A stretch of DNA of 64,000 bases, from the NCBI RefSeq assembly GCF_945890115.1, contig NZ_CAMDCK010000001.1, forward strand, positions 147,020 to 211,019. Direction: 5' to 3'. Positions 51,307-60,802 of the stretch are shown here, in pieces (within the stretch, counting starts at the first letter, position 1; each line of letters begins with the position of its first letter). The notes under the pieces are model-generated. The model saw only the letters and a list, made by a program, of their open reading frames with translations. It did no database searches and was not told the origin of the DNA. The translations under genes were made by a program, and so were the position numbers. Source of the DNA: Sphingorhabdus sp. EL138. Lineage in GTDB: Bacteria > Pseudomonadota > Alphaproteobacteria > Sphingomonadales > Sphingomonadaceae.

Positions 51307-52338
51307 ATGTCTGCGCCAAGCCCGAAAAAACTGCTTAACGTCCTGCGGGGCAATCAGGAGACTATTCCGCCCATATGGCTCATGCGCCAAGCGGGTCGTT
51401 ATTTGCCCGAATACCGTGCGTTGCGGGCCGAAAAGGGTGGGTTTTTGGCGCTGGCGTATGACAGCGACGCCGCCTGCGAAATCACTTTGCAACCGATCCG
51501 ACGTTTTGGGTTTGACGGTGCGATACTGTTTTCCGACATTCTGGTGATCCCGCATGCCATGGGTCAGGATCTCTGGTTCGAAACTGGCGAAGGTCCACGT
51601 CTTGCGCCGCGGCTTGTAGAATCGCGTTTGGAGGATTTCGTCCCCGCGCCGGAAAGGCTTGCCCCAGTCCTCGACACGGTACGCAAGGTATCGGCAGCGC
51701 TTCCGGCTGAAACAACCTTCTTAGGCTTCGCGGGAAGCCCGTGGACGGTCGCTACCTACATGGTGCATGGTCAGGGTAGCAAAGACCAAGCCGAGGCCCG
51801 TAGGATGGCGCATGCAGAGCCTGAGCGCTTTGGCGCATTAATCGATGCAATCATTGCCGCAACCGTTGATTATCTGGGTGATCAGATGGATGCTGGCGTT
51901 GACGCGGTGCAATTGTTCGACAGTTGGGCAGGGTCGTTATCACCAGCACAGTTCGAAAAATGGGTCATTGCGCCCAACGCCGAAATCGTGCGCCGTTTGA
52001 AGGCGCGTAATCCCAATGCTGTCATCATCGGTTTTCCCAAAGGTGCAGGCGGCAAGCTTGCGGCTTATGCCGAAGGGACAGGCGTAGATGCCTTGGGATT
52101 GGATGAAACCGTTGATCCGCATTGGGCCAACCGGGAATTGCCTAAAGGGCTTCCCGTGCAAGGCAATCTTGACCCGCTGGCGTTGATTGCGGGCGGCGAT
52201 GTGTTAAAGGGTGCAGTGAAAAATATCCTCAGCGGCTTTGATGACCGTCCGCATATCTTCAATCTGGGGCATGGCATCCTGCCAGATACTCCAATTGAAA
52301 ATGTTGAACTGCTTCTGAATCTGGTCCGCAAGGGTTAA
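51307..52338 (+). CDS. hemE: Uroporphyrinogen decarboxylase
   Basis: 343 residues from ATG 51307 (MSAPSPKK); a TTG at 51286 lies in the AT-rich origin tract. Family marks: PPIWLMRQAGRYLPEYRALR (PIWLMRQAGRYLPEY), FSDILVIPHAMG, FAGSPWTVATYMV, QLFDSWAG, GFPKGAG and HILN-type FNLGHGILPDTP. It decarboxylates uroporphyrinogen III in haem synthesis. It is the first gene right of the origin. Confidence 0.97.
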   Translation: MSAPSPKKLLNVLRGNQETIPPIWLMRQAGRYLPEYRALRAEKGGFLALAYDSDAACEITLQPIRRFGFDGAILFSDILVIPHAMGQDLWFETGEGPRLAPRLVESRLEDFVPAPERLAPVLDTVRKVSAALPAETTFLGFAGSPWTVATYMVHGQGSKDQAEARRMAHAEPERFGALIDAIIAATVDYLGDQMDAGVDAVQLFDSWAGSLSPAQFEKWVIAPNAEIVRRLKARNPNAVIIGFPKGAGGKLAAYAEGTGVDALGLDETVDPHWANRELPKGLPVQGNLDPLALIAGGDVLKGAVKNILSGFDDRPHIFNLGHGILPDTPIENVELLLNLVRKG

Positions 52339-52356
52339 CCAATAAAGGCCGTTTTT

Positions 52357-52800
52357 ATGACGGAAACTCTATCTGTGCTGTATATCTGGCTAAAATCCGC
52401 TCACATCATTTTCGTCATTTTCTGGATGGCGGGATTATTCATGATCCCGCGTTTCTTCGTCTATCATCAAGAAAGCGCTGAAGGATCCGAGGAAGCTGCC
52501 AAATGGGTGGACCGCGAATCCAAGCTGATCAAAATCATCCTCAATCCTTCCCTCATCGTGGTTTGGGTTTTGGGTCTCGTTTTGGCGTGGAATATTGGCG
52601 CCATGGCGCAAGGTTGGTTCCATGCTAAATTGCTATTTGTGTTGGGGCTGTCAGCTTATCATGGGTGGACAGTTGGTTACGCCAAGAAATTGGCCCGCGG
52701 CGAACGGCAGTTAACGGGTAAGCAATTGCGTTTACTTAACGAAGTTCCAGGCATTGCGTCGGCAATTATCGTGATATTGGTTGTCGCCAAGCCGTTTTAA
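52357..52800 (+). CDS. hemJ: Protoporphyrinogen oxidase HemJ
   Basis: 147 residues with four membrane helices. HemJ marks are LYIWLKSAHIIFVIFWMAGLF (KSAHIIFVIFWMAG), PRFFVYHQES, WFHAKLLFVLGLSAYHGW (HAKLLF, YHGW) and LRLLNEVPGIA. It oxidises protoporphyrinogen IX in bacteria lacking HemG and HemY. It follows hemE by 18 bases, giving two haem genes next to the origin; hemH is not between them. Confidence 0.92.
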   Translation: MTETLSVLYIWLKSAHIIFVIFWMAGLFMIPRFFVYHQESAEGSEEAAKWVDRESKLIKIILNPSLIVVWVLGLVLAWNIGAMAQGWFHAKLLFVLGLSAYHGWTVGYAKKLARGERQLTGKQLRLLNEVPGIASAIIVILVVAKPF

Positions 52801-52830
52801 CGCCTCTTTTTACGCATTTTTTGAGAAGAG

Positions 52831-52872
52831 TTGACGTTGCGGCTGCGTCGGAGTATTTAAGGGCTTAAGCCC
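52831..52872 (+). promoter_or_regulatory. Candidate rho promoter with palindrome at start site
   Basis: TTGACG (52831-52836) and TATTTA (52854-52859) stand 17 bases apart, a good housekeeping promoter. The 12-base palindrome GGGCTTAAGCCC (52861-52872) lies where transcription would begin. The leader to rho would be about 150 bases, as in bacteria that attenuate rho. Confidence 0.5.
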
Positions 52873-53018
52873 GTCCTGGGCATGCGGCGCGACTGTAAAC
52901 AATAACCGCGCCATCAACCTTTCAACATTCAACCGGTTGGCTTTTTAAAACTGGTCATATCATCGGGCGGTCAGCCCATCCATCATGCGGGCTTTTGGTC
53001 CATCCAACGGAATTATCT

Positions 53019-54275
53019 ATGCATTTGAAAGAGCTGAAAAGCAAAAATCCCGCCGACCTTGTATCCATGGCTGAAGAGCTGGGTGTTGAGGGCGCGTCGA
53101 CCTTGCGCAAGCAGGATTTGATGTTCGCGATCCTGAAAGAGCTTGCTGAGGATGGCGAGCAGATCATGGGTCTTGGTACGATTGAGGTTTTGCCGGACAG
53201 TTTCGGTTTCTTGCGTTCGCCCGAGGCCAATTATCTGGCGGGTCCGGACGATATTTACGTGTCGCCGAACATGGTGCGCCAATTTGGTTTGCGCACAGGT
53301 GATACCGTCGAAGGCGAAATTCGCGCACCAAGGGATGGTGAGCGTTATTTTGCCCTGACCAAGGTATTGAAGATTAACTTTGATGATCCCGATGCTGTCC
53401 GTCACCGCGTCAACTTTGATAACCTGACACCTTTATATCCCGATTCAAAGCTAACGCTGGATTCGCTTGACCCGACCGTCAAGGACAAGTCCGCCCGCGT
53501 CATCGACATTGTCAGCCCGCAGGGCAAAGGGCAACGCGCCTTGATCGTTGCGCCGCCACGCACGGGTAAAACCGTGTTGCTGCAAAATATCGCGCGCGCC
53601 ATTACGGAAAACCATCCAGAGGTATTTTTGATCGTTCTACTGATCGATGAACGGCCTGAGGAAGTGACCGACATGCAGCGGTCGGTAAAGGGGGAGGTTG
53701 TATCCTCCACCTTTGATGAACCCGCAACGCGTCACGTTCAAGTTGCTGAAATGGTTATAGAAAAAGCAAAACGTTTGGTTGAGCATAAGCATGATGTTGT
53801 GATCTTGCTTGACTCCATAACGCGCCTTGGCCGCGCCTATAACACCGTCGTCCCATCATCGGGCAAGGTGCTAACAGGCGGTGTGGACGCCAACGCCTTG
53901 CAACGTCCAAAGCGCTTCTTCGGTGCGGCGCGGAACATCGAAGAAGGTGGTTCCTTGTCCATCATCGCAACAGCTTTGATCGACACCGGCAGCCGCATGG
54001 ACGAAGTTATTTTTGAAGAGTTTAAGGGCACGGGCAACTCCGAAATCGTGCTGGATCGCAAGGTCGCTGACAAGCGCATCTTCCCCGCATTGGATGTCGG
54101 CAAATCCGGTACGCGCAAGGAAGAATTGCTGGTCGAGGAAAGCAAGCTCAAGAAAATGTGGGTGCTTCGCCGTATCCTCATGCAAATGGGCACTATCGAT
54201 GCGATGGAGTTCCTGCTCGATAAAATGAAGGATTCGAAAACCAACGAAGACTTTTTTGACTCAATGAACCAGTAA
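53019..54275 (+). CDS. rho: Transcription termination factor Rho
   Basis: 418 residues from ATG 53019 (MHLKELK). The N-terminal helix bundle and cold-shock RNA-binding domain ([38 protein letters not shown]) precede the ATPase: Walker [49 protein letters not shown] and [20 protein letters not shown]. It is a hexameric helicase that ends transcription. The 218-base upstream gap has a promoter-like site and no gene. Confidence 0.98.
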   Translation: MHLKELKSKNPADLVSMAEELGVEGASTLRKQDLMFAILKELAEDGEQIMGLGTIEVLPDSFGFLRSPEANYLAGPDDIYVSPNMVRQFGLRTGDTVEGEIRAPRDGERYFALTKVLKINFDDPDAVRHRVNFDNLTPLYPDSKLTLDSLDPTVKDKSARVIDIVSPQGKGQRALIVAPPRTGKTVLLQNIARAITENHPEVFLIVLLIDERPEEVTDMQRSVKGEVVSSTFDEPATRHVQVAEMVIEKAKRLVEHKHDVVILLDSITRLGRAYNTVVPSSGKVLTGGVDANALQRPKRFFGAARNIEEGGSLSIIATALIDTGSRMDEVIFEEFKGTGNSEIVLDRKVADKRIFPALDVGKSGTRKEELLVEESKLKKMWVLRRILMQMGTIDAMEFLLDKMKDSKTNEDFFDSMNQ

Positions 54276-54298
54276 GCCAGATATTTCGGAGATCCGTT

Positions 54299-55024
54299 GT
54301 GATTGATTTTCTTGTGGTCGCGTCGACCGTTAATAATCTGGGTGGGCCCGCTGATATTTGGGCAGCTATCGTCAAAGATTTTTCCAATATTACCCAACCT
54401 GCGGCCTTTGCGGCGTTCATGCAGGTCTTGTTGATTGATCTCGTGCTGGCTGGCGACAATGCCATTGTTGTCGGCGCTTTGGCGGCTGGATTGCCGCCGG
54501 AACAGCGTAAGAAGGTCATTCTCATCGGCGTCCTCGCGGCGTTGGTGCTGCGTATCATCTTTGCGTTGATGGTGACATGGCTTCTGGGCATTGTTGGTCT
54601 GGTGCTCGCAGGTGGCTTGTTGCTGCTGTGGGTGGCCTGGCGCATGTATCGCGATATTAAGGGCCATTCTGGTGAATCTGCTGGTTCCCCTGAAATCGTG
54701 GGTGACGAACACTCCGGCGTAAAGTCGACCAAAACCTTTGCGGGTGCGGCTTGGGGCGTTGCAGTTGCGGACGTATCGATGAGCCTCGACAATGTTCTGG
54801 CGGTCGCAGGCGCGGCGCGCGAACATCCCGGAATCCTGATTGTCGGCCTGATTTTCGCGGTCGCCCTGATGGGCATCGCGGCCAATATCATCGCCCAATA
54901 TATTGAGCGGTATCGCTGGATCGCGTGGGTCGGCTTGGTCGTGATTGTCTATGTTGCGGGCAAGATGATATTCGAAGGCTGGAACGAGGTTCAGCCTTAC
55001 GCCATGAGCTTTGCTGGCATGTAA
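54299..55024 (+). CDS. TerC family membrane protein
   Basis: 241 residues from a GTG at 54299, with CGGAGAT upstream. About seven helices; TerC marks are LIDLVLAGDNAIVVGALAAGLP and a second half AWGVAVADVSMSLDNVLAVAGA, each with the metal-binding Asp-Asn pair. Members export manganese or assist metalation of exported enzymes; tellurite resistance is not implied. No yybP-ykoY element is recognised upstream. A strong terminator follows. Confidence 0.92.
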   Translation: MIDFLVVASTVNNLGGPADIWAAIVKDFSNITQPAAFAAFMQVLLIDLVLAGDNAIVVGALAAGLPPEQRKKVILIGVLAALVLRIIFALMVTWLLGIVGLVLAGGLLLLWVAWRMYRDIKGHSGESAGSPEIVGDEHSGVKSTKTFAGAAWGVAVADVSMSLDNVLAVAGAAREHPGILIVGLIFAVALMGIAANIIAQYIERYRWIAWVGLVVIVYVAGKMIFEGWNEVQPYAMSFAGM

Positions 55025-55026
55025 GG

Positions 55027-55051
55027 AAGGGCTCCCTTTTTGGGAGCCCTT
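55027..55051 (+). terminator. Terminator after terC
   Basis: AAGGGCTCCC pairs perfectly over 10 bases with GGGAGCCCTT around TTTTT, followed by ATTGCTT. It separates the converging terC and dienelactone hydrolase genes and may work on both strands. Confidence 0.8.
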
Positions 55052-55057
55052 ATTGCT

Positions 55058-55768
55058 TCAACCTAGATGCTCGGCGAAAAACGCCGCTGTCCGCGCATCC
55101 GCCAATTCAGCGCCTTGCGCGTCTCGACGATTGCCCATTTGTGCAGCAAAGCCATGGTCAAGACCGTCATAGTCATGCAGCGTCACCTTTGGGTTGTTGC
55201 CAAGGCCGGCATGAATCGCGGCCTGCGCTTCGGGTCCGACAAAATGGTCGGCGGTGGGAATATGCAGCATCAACGGATGGGCGATAGCATGGCTTTCGTC
55301 CAACATCTGATCGATCATCACCCCATAATAGCCAACCGACGCGCTGATGTCGGTGCGCGCGGCTGCCATATAAGCGAGCCGTCCGCCTAAGCAGTAGCCG
55401 ACAGCACCCACTTTTTCGATGGGTGCTTGGTTTGATAAACCTCCACGGACGGCGTGAATCACCGCTTCGATATCGCGCACACCATCATCGGCATCATATT
55501 GACCGAAATAGCCAAATGCCTCTTGAAGATCGGCCTCAACATCGGGATTGAGCTCAACCCCCGGTGCAAAGCGCCAGAAGATGTCGGGGGCAACCGCGAG
55601 ATAACCAGCATTCGCCAACAGGTCGCATTTCTGCCGAATTCCCGCATTCACCCCAAATATCTCGGGTATGACGATTATCGCGGCATGCGCCTTGCCCGCC
55701 GGGGTGGCGACATAGGCCGGAAAAACTGCGTCCTCGCCCAACGCATCAATCTTTACATATTCACCCAT
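55058..55768 (-). CDS. Dienelactone hydrolase family protein
   Basis: 236 residues from ATG 55768, with GAGGAGC upstream. An alpha/beta hydrolase with IVVIPEIFGVNAGIRQKCDLLANAGY (here VIPEIFGVNAGIR), the nucleophile Cys in GAVGYCLGGRLAYM, and the acid and His in ADHFVG and DGLDHGF. The Cys-Asp-His triad is as in dienelactone hydrolase. The natural substrate is unknown. It is the only minus-strand gene between the origin and parB. Confidence 0.9.
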   Translation of the reverse strand: MGEYVKIDALGEDAVFPAYVATPAGKAHAAIIVIPEIFGVNAGIRQKCDLLANAGYLAVAPDIFWRFAPGVELNPDVEADLQEAFGYFGQYDADDGVRDIEAVIHAVRGGLSNQAPIEKVGAVGYCLGGRLAYMAAARTDISASVGYYGVMIDQMLDESHAIAHPLMLHIPTADHFVGPEAQAAIHAGLGNNPKVTLHDYDGLDHGFAAQMGNRRDAQGAELADARTAAFFAEHLG

Positions 55769-55857
55769 TTTATGCTCCTCGGCGGAAATTCTCCGCAATT
55801 GCGTGATTCGACTTAGCCTTTATAGTGATGTTATCGGTAAATAGGAGGGCGCGGCCC

Positions 55858-56118
55858 ATGAAGATGAACATTGAAATCGACTGTTCCCCTGAAGAGGCTC
55901 GGGCGCTGCTTGGACTTCCTGATGTCACAAAAGCAAATGAGGCTTATGTGGAGAAAGTAACTAACCTTGTGAACGGCGCGGGCGGCATTGACCAATTGCA
56001 GGAGTTGGGAAAGCAAATCGCACCCATGGGGCAAATGGGGCTGCAATTGTTTCAGCAACTGATTGAAACAGGTGCAAAGGCCGCAATGTCTGGCCTGAAC
56101 AAGACCGACAAAAAATAA
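55858..56118 (+). CDS. DUF6489 family protein
   Basis: 86 residues from ATG 55858, with a strong AGGAGGG site; a Met at 55825 lies upstream of that site and is not used. The sequence MKMNIEIDCSPEEARALLGL, then GLPDVTKANEAYVEKV and a helical end with repeated Gln and Met (MGQMGLQLFQQLIETGAKA), fits the small DUF6489 family as I know it. No function is known. It lies just before mnmE. Confidence 0.8.
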   Translation: MKMNIEIDCSPEEARALLGLPDVTKANEAYVEKVTNLVNGAGGIDQLQELGKQIAPMGQMGLQLFQQLIETGAKAAMSGLNKTDKK

Positions 56119-56125
56119 CCTTGGG

Positions 56126-57421
56126 ATGACATCTGCTGACACGATTTTTGCGCTATCGAGCGGCGCGCCGCCAGCGGCCATTGCCATAATGCGTATCAGT
56201 GGGCCTGCGGCTTTCGACATATTGCGCGGCCTATGCGGACGAATCCCCGCACCGCGTAGGGCGTCCTTATGCAGCCTGCGTTCGCCGGAGACTCAGGAGA
56301 TATTAGATCAGGCTCTTGTGCTGGTCTTTCCAGGGCCAGACACGGCCACAGGGGAGGATCTGGTTGAGCTGCATCTCCATGGCGGCCGGGCGGTGGTCCG
56401 CGCCGTTGAAAATGCAATTGCCGCCTTTCCTGAAGCGCGGCGTGCGGAGGCAGGAGAATTTACCCGACGTGCCTTTGCCAATGGTCGAATGGATTTGAAC
56501 GAAGCCGAAGGATTGGCGGATCTATTGTCGGCGGAGACCGAATGGCAACGCCGCGCTGCGGCCAAGATGTTTGGCGGGGCCTTTAGTGCGGCGATTGAAG
56601 AATATCGGCAAGACGTGCTCCAACTGTCTGCGCTGACCGAAGCGGAGCTAGATTTCTCCGATGAAGGCGATGTCGATGTCCAGAATGATGCGGCCATCAC
56701 AAATGGCTGTGCAGACCTGCAGCAAAAAATAGCGATATTGCTGGCCAGTCCCCCCGCCGAAAAGTTAAAGGACGGGCTGCGCGTCGTCTTGGCCGGCCCA
56801 CCCAATAGCGGCAAATCCACCTTATTAAACGCACTGGTCGGGCGCGAGGCAGCCATTGTTTCTGATATTGCCGGCACCACGCGGGACATGATTGAAGTGC
56901 CGGTGGCGGTCGAAGGGGTGGCGTTGTTGTTCACGGACACAGCGGGGCTGCGTGACGATAGTGCTGATGTCATCGAACGTATTGGCATCGACCGAAGTCA
57001 TGCCGCGATGCAGCAGGCAGACATATTGCTATGGCTTGGTCCGGAAGGCGAGGGCCCCCCACACGCGAATCTTATTGAGATAGCGGCGAAATGTGACGTC
57101 AAGGACAATGTGGTGAAATCTGCGGACGCGATGTCTGTGTCTGCTCAGACGGGTGCTGGCATAAGCGCGCTGCTCCACATCGTCGCAGCACGGGCGAAGA
57201 CGCTACTACCGCCTGCGGATCAGTTTGCCGTCAACGCGCGGCAAAGAGCCTTTTTGGGCGATGCCGCAGTTGCGCTTGCGGCCTGCAGTGAATCTGCAGA
57301 CTGGTTGATCATTGCCGAACATTTGCGGCAGGCAAGGCGTGCACTCGACGCCCTAACAGGACGAGCGCATACGGAGGAACTGCTCGACACTATCTTTGGA
57401 AAATTCTGCGTGGGGAAATAG
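56126..57421 (+). CDS. mnmE: tRNA modification GTPase MnmE
   Basis: 431 residues. The N-terminal folate domain has DTIFALSSGAPPAAIAIMRISG (APPAAIAIMRISGP) and EFTRRAFANGRMDLNEAEGL. The G domain has GPPNSGKSTLLNALVG, DIAGTTRDMIE and DTAGLRD. The C-terminal helices end in the conserved FCVGK. With MnmG it modifies the wobble uridine of some tRNAs (cmnm5U). The next gene is mnmG, as expected. Confidence 0.97.
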   Translation: MTSADTIFALSSGAPPAAIAIMRISGPAAFDILRGLCGRIPAPRRASLCSLRSPETQEILDQALVLVFPGPDTATGEDLVELHLHGGRAVVRAVENAIAAFPEARRAEAGEFTRRAFANGRMDLNEAEGLADLLSAETEWQRRAAAKMFGGAFSAAIEEYRQDVLQLSALTEAELDFSDEGDVDVQNDAAITNGCADLQQKIAILLASPPAEKLKDGLRVVLAGPPNSGKSTLLNALVGREAAIVSDIAGTTRDMIEVPVAVEGVALLFTDTAGLRDDSADVIERIGIDRSHAAMQQADILLWLGPEGEGPPHANLIEIAAKCDVKDNVVKSADAMSVSAQTGAGISALLHIVAARAKTLLPPADQFAVNARQRAFLGDAAVALAACSESADWLIIAEHLRQARRALDALTGRAHTEELLDTIFGKFCVGK

Positions 57422-57422
57422 T

Positions 57423-57440
57423 CTGTTTCACGTGAAACAG
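57423..57440. promoter_or_regulatory. parS site 1 (centromere)
   Basis: TGTTTCACGTGAAACA (57424-57439), a perfect 16-base match to the universal parS palindrome, extended by one more base pair on each side. It lies between mnmE and mnmG, 3.4 kb from parA and about 6.3 kb from the predicted origin. ParB binds here. Confidence 0.97.
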
Positions 57441-57489
57441 AATAGCACTCTTTTTTGACCCGCGGATAATGTTCGTATATGCGCGAGCA

Positions 57490-59361
57490 ATGACAACCGA
57501 TTTCGATATCATTGTTGTAGGTGGCGGCCACGCCGGCACAGAGGCGGCGGCGGTTGGCGCGCGCATGGGCTTGCGAGTCGCGCTGGTGAGCTTTGACAAG
57601 GACATGATCGGGGCGATGTCGTGCAACCCAGCCATTGGCGGCTTGGGCAAAGGCCATTTGGTGCGTGAGGTTGATGCCTTTGATGGCTTGATCGGCCGCG
57701 CCGCCGACGATTCTGCTGTGCATTATCGCATGCTCAATGCATCAAAAGGGGCAGCAGTGCAGGGCCCGCGTATTCAAGCCGATCGCAGATTATTCAAAGC
57801 GTCGATCCAGACGCAGCTCGCGGCCTTGGCGAATCTCCGCATCATACAGGCCGAAGCGGCCGCCCTGCATTTCCTACCCAACGCCCGGACGCGCGTTGCG
57901 GGATTGGTTTTGGGCGACGATATTATCATCACGTCAGCCGCCGTGGTCTTGGCGACGGGGACGTTTTTAGGGGGAAAGTTGTTCCGTGGCGAAGAGCGGC
58001 TCGACGGGGGACGGGTGGGCGAAGCGTCGGCTATGCTGTTGGCGCAGCAATTGCGTGGCGCAGACCTGCCCATCGCACGTCTGAAAACGGGTACGCCACC
58101 CCGTCTGGATGGACGCACAATCGATTGGGCGCGTTTGGAAATGCAGCCGTCCGATGATGATGATTGGACAATGTCATCGATGCGCCACCGCCGGTCTGTG
58201 CCGCAACTTTTTTGTGCCATGTCACGCACCAATGCCGAAACGCATGATATCATCCGGTCGGGGCTCCATCGCTCGCCACTTTTTGGAGGTGACATTGAGG
58301 GCAGGGGGCCGCGTTATTGTCCGTCTATCGAAGACAAGATTTTCCGTTTTGGCGACCGTGAGGGGCATCAGGTATTTCTGGAACCCGAAGGCATCGACAG
58401 CCATTTGATATATCCCAATGGCATTTCAACGTCGCTGCCAACAGACATTCAGGCGGCCATGGTTCGATCCATGATTGGTCTGGAACAATGCGAGATTGTC
58501 GTTCCGGGCTATGCGGTGGAATATGACTATATCGACCCACGCTGCCTGGATTCCAGCCTCGCCGTGCGGGGATTTGAGGGACTATATTGCGCGGGGCAAA
58601 TTAACGGCACCACTGGGTATGAGGAAGCGGCTGCGCAAGGCCTGGTAGCTGGTATGGGCGCAGCGTCGAAGATTTTGGCACAGCCCATGCCGCTTATTGA
58701 CCGGACCAATAGCTATATTGCGGTGATGATCGATGACCTGACCCTGCAGGGGGTGACAGAGCCTTATCGTATGTTAACCGCGCGCGCGGAGTATCGCTTG
58801 CGCTTGCGCTCTGACAATGCGGCGTCACGGCTGACGCCGCTCGCGATTGCCGTGGGTGCAGTGGCCAAGGAACGCGCCGCTGCTTTTCAGGAAAGGCTTG
58901 TGCAGCAGAGCGAACTTCAAAACAGACTTCAGAAAATGGTGAGTGCCGATGCCCTGCTCAAACAGGGTATCCAAGTGAAGCAAGACGCCGGTAAAATGAC
59001 CTTGTTCGATTGGTTGCGCTTTCCCCAGCTATCAATTGCTCAATTGTTGGAATTGGATGGCGCGGCTTGGCCGCAGGACCTCATCATGGAGTTGGAACAA
59101 GACGGCCGATATGCGCCTTATTTGGCGCGGCAAGAGGCAGAGGTAAACGACATGGCGGCCAATGAGCAAATTCAACTGTCGGCGCTTGTGGACTATCGGG
59201 CCATATCTGGATTGTCGCATGAAATGGTTGAACGGCTTGAGGCGTCGATGCCTGAAAATCTCGCCGCCGCGTCACGGATAAGGGGGATTACACCCGCAGC
59301 GCTTGCAGCTATTCTCGTGCACGCCAAGCGCGCCAAAATTGCTGTTGCGGAGGCAGCATGA
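57490..59361 (+). CDS. mnmG: tRNA uridine modification enzyme MnmG (GidA)
   Basis: 623 residues from ATG 57490 ([16 protein letters not shown]); an ATG seven codons upstream is less likely. FAD-binding [17 protein letters not shown], the family mark [39 protein letters not shown] and [16 protein letters not shown] are all seen. It acts with MnmE on wobble uridine. Its stop overlaps the rsmG start (ATGA). Confidence 0.98.
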   Translation: MTTDFDIIVVGGGHAGTEAAAVGARMGLRVALVSFDKDMIGAMSCNPAIGGLGKGHLVREVDAFDGLIGRAADDSAVHYRMLNASKGAAVQGPRIQADRRLFKASIQTQLAALANLRIIQAEAAALHFLPNARTRVAGLVLGDDIIITSAAVVLATGTFLGGKLFRGEERLDGGRVGEASAMLLAQQLRGADLPIARLKTGTPPRLDGRTIDWARLEMQPSDDDDWTMSSMRHRRSVPQLFCAMSRTNAETHDIIRSGLHRSPLFGGDIEGRGPRYCPSIEDKIFRFGDREGHQVFLEPEGIDSHLIYPNGISTSLPTDIQAAMVRSMIGLEQCEIVVPGYAVEYDYIDPRCLDSSLAVRGFEGLYCAGQINGTTGYEEAAAQGLVAGMGAASKILAQPMPLIDRTNSYIAVMIDDLTLQGVTEPYRMLTARAEYRLRLRSDNAASRLTPLAIAVGAVAKERAAAFQERLVQQSELQNRLQKMVSADALLKQGIQVKQDAGKMTLFDWLRFPQLSIAQLLELDGAAWPQDLIMELEQDGRYAPYLARQEAEVNDMAANEQIQLSALVDYRAISGLSHEMVERLEASMPENLAAASRIRGITPAALAAILVHAKRAKIAVAEAA

Positions 59362-60026
59362 CCGAGATCGAAGCCGTCGATTGGCTTAAGGCCCATCTCC
59401 ATGTTTCACGTGAAACATGGGATGCTCTGGAATCATTCGTGGTATTTCTAAAGCGGGAAGCCGAAAGCCAGAATTTGATATCGGCCTCAACTTTAGACCA
59501 TATTTGGGCGCGCCATATCGTCGATAGTGCCCAGCTGTTGTTGTTTACCGATGCATCTGCGCCGCAGATTAATTGGCTCGATCTTGGATCTGGCGCCGGG
59601 TTCCCGGGATTGGTCATTGCATTGCTGACTGATTATCAGGTGACATTAGTCGAATCGCGCGCCCGTCGCATTGAATATCTGCAAAGAGCAATTGAGATGC
59701 TGGACATGACCCACCGCGTGCGCGTGGCGGGCGTGCCATTGGAGCGCTTGGAAACTACTCAATATGGCGTCATTAGCGCCCGCGCCTTTGCACCCTTGCC
59801 GAAATTGTTTGATCTTGCCGCGCGCTTCGCAACAAATAACACTTTGTGGCTGCTGCCAAAGGGGCGTAATGCTAAGGCAGAATGGCAAAGCGCGCAGCCA
59901 CAATGGGACGGAAATTTTCGCATCATGAACAGTGTAACAGACCAAGAGGCGGGTATTCTGGTCGGTACATTGTCGGGGAAACACAAAGCGCGCGCCATCT
60001 TTGTAACACAGGGGCAAGAGGAATGA
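59358..60026 (+). CDS. rsmG: 16S rRNA methyltransferase RsmG (GidB)
   Basis: 222 residues with the SAM-binding loop [30 protein letters not shown] and [17 protein letters not shown]. It methylates G527 of 16S rRNA. The early codons HVSRETW (residues about 15-21) encode a parS palindrome. It overlaps mnmG upstream and parA downstream by four bases each. Confidence 0.96.
   Translation: MTEIEAVDWLKAHLHVSRETWDALESFVVFLKREAESQNLISASTLDHIWARHIVDSAQLLLFTDASAPQINWLDLGSGAGFPGLVIALLTDYQVTLVESRARRIEYLQRAIEMLDMTHRVRVAGVPLERLETTQYGVISARAFAPLPKLFDLAARFATNNTLWLLPKGRNAKAEWQSAQPQWDGNFRIMNSVTDQEAGILVGTLSGKHKARAIFVTQGQEE
59399..59420. promoter_or_regulatory. parS site 2, inside rsmG
   Basis: TGTTTCACGTGAAACA (59402-59417) with further symmetry on both sides, giving a 22-base perfect palindrome. 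It is read through as part of the rsmG coding sequence. It is 1.96 kb from the first parS and about 0.6 kb before parA. Confidence 0.97.
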
Positions 60027-60802
60027 TCCGAATAGCTATCGCCAACCAAAAAGGCGGCGTTGGGAAAACAACCACCGCCATCAACCTTGCTACGGCATTC
60101 GCCGCAAGTGGCTGGCGCTGTTTATTGGTTGATCTCGACCCGCAAGGAAATGCTTCGACTGGCCTTGGCCTGAAGCAAGCGCAGCGGGTCCACAGCAGCT
60201 ATGATTTATTGCTAGGCGATGCATCCTTAGAGGATGCAGCCATTCCCACAATTATCCCCAATCTTGATATAGTGCCAGCAACCGTCGATCTGTCCGGCGC
60301 TGAAATCGAGCTTGTCGATCATGAAGATCGCACAGGGCGATTAAAGGCCGCGTTTGACAAATCCGACGCGCGTTGGGACGTTTGCCTCATTGATTGCCCC
60401 CCATCGCTTGGCCTGATTACCGTCAACGCGTTGGTCGCCGTCGACTCGCTTCTTGTCCCGCAACAGTGCGAATTTTTCGCGCTTGAAGGGTTAAGCCAAT
60501 TATTACAGACGGTGGAGCGTATCCAAGGTCGATTTAATCCGGCGCTATCGATCTTGGGCGTAGCGCTCACCATGTATGACAAACGCAACCGGTTGACCGA
60601 GCAAGTGGCGGATGATGTCCGCAGTTGCTTGGGCGATCTTGTGTTTGAAACGGTGATCCCACGCAATGTCCGATTGTCAGAGGCCCCCAGCCACGGGCTG
60701 CCTGCATTGGTTTATGACCATCGCTGTTCGGGTTCCGAAGCCTATATGAAACTTGCACGAGAATTGATTGGCCGCTTGCCGGTCCGGGAGTTAGCAGCGT
60801 GA
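60023..60802 (+). CDS. parA: Chromosome partitioning ATPase ParA
   Basis: 259 residues from the ATG that overlaps the rsmG stop. Deviant Walker A IANQKGGVGKTTTAINLA at the very N-terminus, DLDPQGNASTGL, Walker B DVCLIDCPPSLGLITVNAL and VIPRNVRLSEAPSHGLPAL. The lack of an N-terminal DNA-binding extension marks it as a chromosomal ParA (Soj). It moves ParB-parS complexes along the nucleoid. Confidence 0.97.
   Translation: MIRIAIANQKGGVGKTTTAINLATAFAASGWRCLLVDLDPQGNASTGLGLKQAQRVHSSYDLLLGDASLEDAAIPTIIPNLDIVPATVDLSGAEIELVDHEDRTGRLKAAFDKSDARWDVCLIDCPPSLGLITVNALVAVDSLLVPQQCEFFALEGLSQLLQTVERIQGRFNPALSILGVALTMYDKRNRLTEQVADDVRSCLGDLVFETVIPRNVRLSEAPSHGLPALVYDHRCSGSEAYMKLARELIGRLPVRELAA

Noticed and set aside
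54276..54298. Manganese riboswitch (yybP-ykoY) before terC
   Set aside because: Only 23 bases separate rho and terC, too short for the element.
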